From Streptomyces atratus (GTDB taxonomy: Bacteria > Actinomycetota > Actinomycetes > Streptomycetales > Streptomycetaceae), in NCBI RefSeq assembly GCF_900119365.1, contig NZ_FPJO01000005.1:324081-380571 (forward strand): DNA of 56,491 bases, in the 5' to 3' direction. Made by a program: the position numbers and the translations under genes. The notes under the pieces were generated by a model, which saw only the letters and a program-made list of their open reading frames with translations, searched no databases and was not told the origin of the DNA. Positions 54,297-56,491 of this stretch are shown in pieces (position 1 is the first letter of the stretch; the number at the start of each line of letters is the position of its first letter).

Positions 54297-55757
54297 TTAT
54301 CCATTCCGGTCTTGGTGGTCGGCCATGGTGAGGTCGCGTTTGACGGTTTTGCCCACGTCGTAGCGGGGTGCGGGTCGGCGGTTCTTCGACCCCGGTGGCC
54401 GTCCGGGGCCGGGCTTTGCGGGTTTCGGCGCTCTGGCCGGGGGGAGCGTGGTGGCGCGGATGTTCCTGAACCCGCGTCGGACGCGGGCGGGGGTGAGCCG
54501 GCCCGGGGCGGCTGGCTTCTCCCAGGGGCGGCGGAGGTCCTCGGCGAGGCGTCGGGCAAGCCGGAGCTGGGTGTGGGCGGCGATGACGATCCAGGTCCAG
54601 CGGTCGGCCGCGTCGGGGGTGCGGATCTTGGGGCGGGTCCAGCCGAGGGTCTGCTTGAAAAGCCGGAAGGTATGTTCGAGGTCGAATCTGCGCAGGTAGG
54701 AGCGCCGCCAGCGGTCGATGTCGGCAGGGGTGGCACCGGTCGCCGAGGACCACAGCCACACGGGGTCGGGGTTGCGGTCGCCGGGTAGGTGGTCGACCTC
54801 CAGGCGGATCAACGTGCCCTCGATGACCGGGAGTTCGCCGTCGTGGTCGAGCCAGCAGGTGCGGTGGGTCAGCCGGGGGTGCAGCCGGTCCCAGCTCTGG
54901 GCGGTGGCGGTGCCGTAGCGGGTGGTCTCGGTGGTCGTGGTGTGTTCCGGTTCGGGCCAGGTGGCGGGCTTGGCCAGGGCGAACTCAGGAACGGGCTTGG
55001 GCGGGCGGCCGTTGGTACCCGGCACCCGGGGCGGCTTCGGGCGCCGCAGCACCCGGTCCGAGCGGATGCGGCCGAGAACTTTGACGGGCAGGTCCGCCAG
55101 GACGAACGCGAGCCGGGTCACGTCGTACCCGGCGTACATCACGATCAGGACGTCCGGATCGCCGGCCTGCCAGTGCCCGGCCGTGACCAAGCGCTCGACC
55201 ACGCCGCGCAGCTGGTCGGCGGTCGCCGCGGTCGCGTCGTCTTCGGGGCCGAGTCGGACTGCGTCCAGGATCCCGGTCCAGGACGTCCGCCCGGACTCCA
55301 GCGCGACCACGAAGGAGTACGGCCAGCCGGGGATGAACTGCGAAACGCTCTTCGCTCGCCCGTAGACGTGGCAGAACAGTCGGTCCGCGCTGGTCGGCGC
55401 GTCGGACCGCAGCCAGGGGCTGACGTCCACCGCGAGCACGATCCGGCCGTCGTTCGTCCTCGGCAGGGGCAGAGCGGCCAGGTCGGCGCGCAGCCGATCC
55501 ACCTCGATCCGGCCGCAGTTCAGCCCGTCGTACAGGGCACCGTGACCGCGCCGATGCTCGGCGGCCAGTGTCAGGTCGACCAGTGACTTCACCGGTCCAT
55601 CGGCGCACAGCAGCGCGTCGGTGAGCTCGAACAGTGCGTCCGCCCGGGCGTTTAGACAGTCATACAGGTCGGCCCGGAACCCGGACAATACGGCCAGAGA
55701 CTCGACGCGGTCGGCGTCTTCCAGCACACTCACCCTCACGGCCTTGGTGTCGATCAT
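54297..55757 (-). CDS. Putative DDE-type transposase with a substituted catalytic residue
   Basis: 486 residues. It matches a transposase family common in Streptomyces (I recall it as NF041680-like): ARADALFELTDALLCADGPV, AEHRRGHGALYDGLN, LAVDVSPWLRSDAPTSADRL (first catalytic Asp) and LEHTFRLFKQTLGW (C-terminal Glu region). The position usually reading DAGYD is MYAGYD (Tyr208), a likely loss of the second catalytic Asp through one base change. ATG 55757; ATG 55778 is an alternative. No matching terminal repeats were found on the two sides, so the element's borders are uncertain. Confidence 0.75.
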   Translation of the reverse strand: MIDTKAVRVSVLEDADRVESLAVLSGFRADLYDCLNARADALFELTDALLCADGPVKSLVDLTLAAEHRRGHGALYDGLNCGRIEVDRLRADLAALPLPRTNDGRIVLAVDVSPWLRSDAPTSADRLFCHVYGRAKSVSQFIPGWPYSFVVALESGRTSWTGILDAVRLGPEDDATAATADQLRGVVERLVTAGHWQAGDPDVLIVMYAGYDVTRLAFVLADLPVKVLGRIRSDRVLRRPKPPRVPGTNGRPPKPVPEFALAKPATWPEPEHTTTTETTRYGTATAQSWDRLHPRLTHRTCWLDHDGELPVIEGTLIRLEVDHLPGDRNPDPVWLWSSATGATPADIDRWRRSYLRRFDLEHTFRLFKQTLGWTRPKIRTPDAADRWTWIVIAAHTQLRLARRLAEDLRRPWEKPAAPGRLTPARVRRGFRNIRATTLPPARAPKPAKPGPGRPPGSKNRRPAPRYDVGKTVKRDLTMADHQDRNG

Positions 55758-55821
55758 GGCTGCTTCAGCAACGCACATGTTCACGCCGAGCCCGCCCTGA
55801 TGTCCGGCGAACACCAAAACT

Positions 55822-55844
55822 CGTGGCCGGTACGGCCGGCCACG
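55822..55844 (-). terminator. Terminator after the truncated GNAT gene
   Basis: A GC palindrome (CGTGGCCG...CGGCCACG) is followed on the minus strand by AGTTTTGG, 23 bases beyond the GNAT stop. It has the normal features of an intrinsic terminator. Confidence 0.6.
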
Positions 55845-55866
55845 GGCTGAGGGTGGGAATCCGGGT

Positions 55867-56231
55867 TCAGAGCTCCACAGTGAAGCGGCGGCAGACGTGG
55901 ACCCGGGCGAATTGCTCACGCAGCAGCTGCTCGTCTCGCAGCTTGGCGTGCAGGAAAGCCTGCATCGGCCGTAGCCCCGGGCGCCGTTCGGCGATGGCGC
56001 GGTCCGGCTCCGCGGCTTCGGCGTAGTAGTTCGCGTAGACGTGGAGGTAGTGCTCGCCCTCGGCAAAGCCCATCGCCCGGTACCAGCGCAGTGTGTCCGG
56101 GTCGTCCCTGGTCCAGGCATCCAGCGTCGGAACGCTGAGCGTGCCGACGCGGGTCCGGGCCTCAGCGAGCAGGGCGCGGCCGAGGCCCTGGTGCTGGTGA
56201 TCGGGGTGGACGGCGATGGTGAACCTTCCCC
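55867..56231 (-). pseudogene. GNAT N-acetyltransferase truncated by an insertion sequence
   Basis: Open frame of about 121 residues without a start: GRFTIAVHPDHQHQGLGRAL (the acetyl-CoA pyrophosphate loop motif QxxGxGxA region), then WYRAMGFAEGEHYLHVYANY and a C-terminal tail FARVHVCRRFTVEL. Similarity stops at about 56230, exactly at the edge of the IS3-type element, so the first roughly 80 residues have been separated. Confidence 0.8.
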
Positions 56232-56232
56232 T

Positions 56233-56491
56233 TGATCGTGGACACCTGGAGACTGGGACGTGAGAGCCCAGAGGAAGCAGTGCCAGGTGGGAAGCAAGTA
56301 CACGAAGCGGTACTCGGAGGAGTACAAGCGGGACGCGATCGAACTCGTGCGGTCGTCGGGACGGACGGTGACCGAGGTTGCCCGGGAGCTCGGGGTCAGT
56401 TCGGAGTCACTGCGGGGCTGGGTGAAGAAGGCCCGCGCTGCCCAGGACACCGGATCGGGACCTGGTTCCGTGCGAGCGGGGCGGGCCGCCG
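56233..56491 (+). mobile_element. Left end of an IS3-family-type element, cut by the window edge
   Basis: The border is set by the abrupt end of the GNAT frame and the sequence TGATCGTGGACACC, which resembles an IS3-group terminal repeat. The right end is outside the window. Confidence 0.6.
56287..56491 (+). CDS. IS3-type transposase OrfA (partial)
   Basis: At least 68 residues, running off the window. GTG 56287 with GAGGAAG about 9 bases upstream. The N-terminal helix-turn-helix reads YSEEYKRDAIELVRSSGRTV then TEVARELGVSSESLRGWVKK, the hallmark of IS3-group OrfA DNA-binding domains. The 3' part, with the frameshift to OrfB, lies beyond the window. Confidence 0.85.
   Translation, partial: MGSKYTKRYSEEYKRDAIELVRSSGRTVTEVARELGVSSESLRGWVKKARAAQDTGSGPGSVRAGRAA

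Noticed and set aside
54297..56450. A 717-residue minus-strand protein including the region beyond 55757
   Set aside because: Residues upstream of ATG 55757 are out-of-frame sequence of the truncated GNAT gene and IS3 end, as the family start motif MIDTKAVRV shows.

Overview
The window is high-GC actinobacterial chromosome and almost certainly Streptomyces. Evidence: strong G/C at third codon positions, frequent GTG/TTG starts, many -10-like boxes only 5-8 bases before a start codon (leaderless mRNAs), and families typical of the genus (sugar uptake without its own ATPase, ROK regulators, the blaL/blaA/blaB beta-lactamase group, DUF6643-like and Rv1733c-like proteins). No rRNA, tRNA or CRISPR array was recognised.

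Layout. 1-9.3 kb: a CitE/HpcH-like aldolase-fold gene, then a carbohydrate block: LacI-type repressor and ROK sugar kinase (divergent, sharing a perfect palindromic operator), a secreted GH27 alpha-galactosidase with NEW3 and NPCBM domains, and a divergent binding-protein/permease/permease operon. 9.4-16.3 kb: a small conserved ORF, a P-loop/Nudix fusion overlapping a metallo-beta-lactamase-fold hydrolase, an SseB-like protein, an M20 peptidase, a geranylgeranyl-reductase-like flavoenzyme, and a deazaflavin-type reductase divergent from a TetR regulator with two matching operators. 16.3-25.5 kb: a histidine kinase/response regulator pair, a truncated mycothiol-dependent-isomerase-like remnant, an MFS pump divergent from a ROK regulator, and a SHOCT/ATPase/FtsX ABC operon. 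The last shares an 18-bp palindrome architecture with the two-component operon 5 kb away, suggesting one regulon. 25-35.9 kb: HATPase anti-sigma-like protein, Cds1-like PLP enzyme, two SRPBCC proteins, a DeoR regulator, a membrane-embedded alpha/beta-hydrolase whose 3' end overlaps a beta-helix/AAA+ ATPase fusion, an Rv1733c-like membrane protein and a Pro/Gln/Tyr-rich protein. 36-44.6 kb: SDR pseudogene, double TerD protein, HpnB-type glycosyltransferase, glutamate-racemase-like enzyme, small membrane protein, apolipoprotein N-acyltransferase, Nudix hydrolase and an MHS-type transporter.

44.6-56.5 kb is different: a scarred accessory zone with an iteron-like repeat cluster, frameshifted gene remnants, a nitrilase, an IS1182-type element with a nonsense codon in its transposase, an intact blaL-blaA-blaB module, an orphan toxin-like C-terminal domain with a possible immunity gene, a putative transposase with a substituted catalytic Asp, a truncated GNAT gene, and the start of an IS3-type element that runs off the window.

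The most interesting points are the shared two-component/ABC operator, the convergent overlapping pair of unusual fusion proteins at 29.5-34.4 kb, the phased GTGCTGAC repeats at 44.8 kb and the orphan toxin/immunity candidate. Function calls rest on remembered family motifs; no database search was possible.
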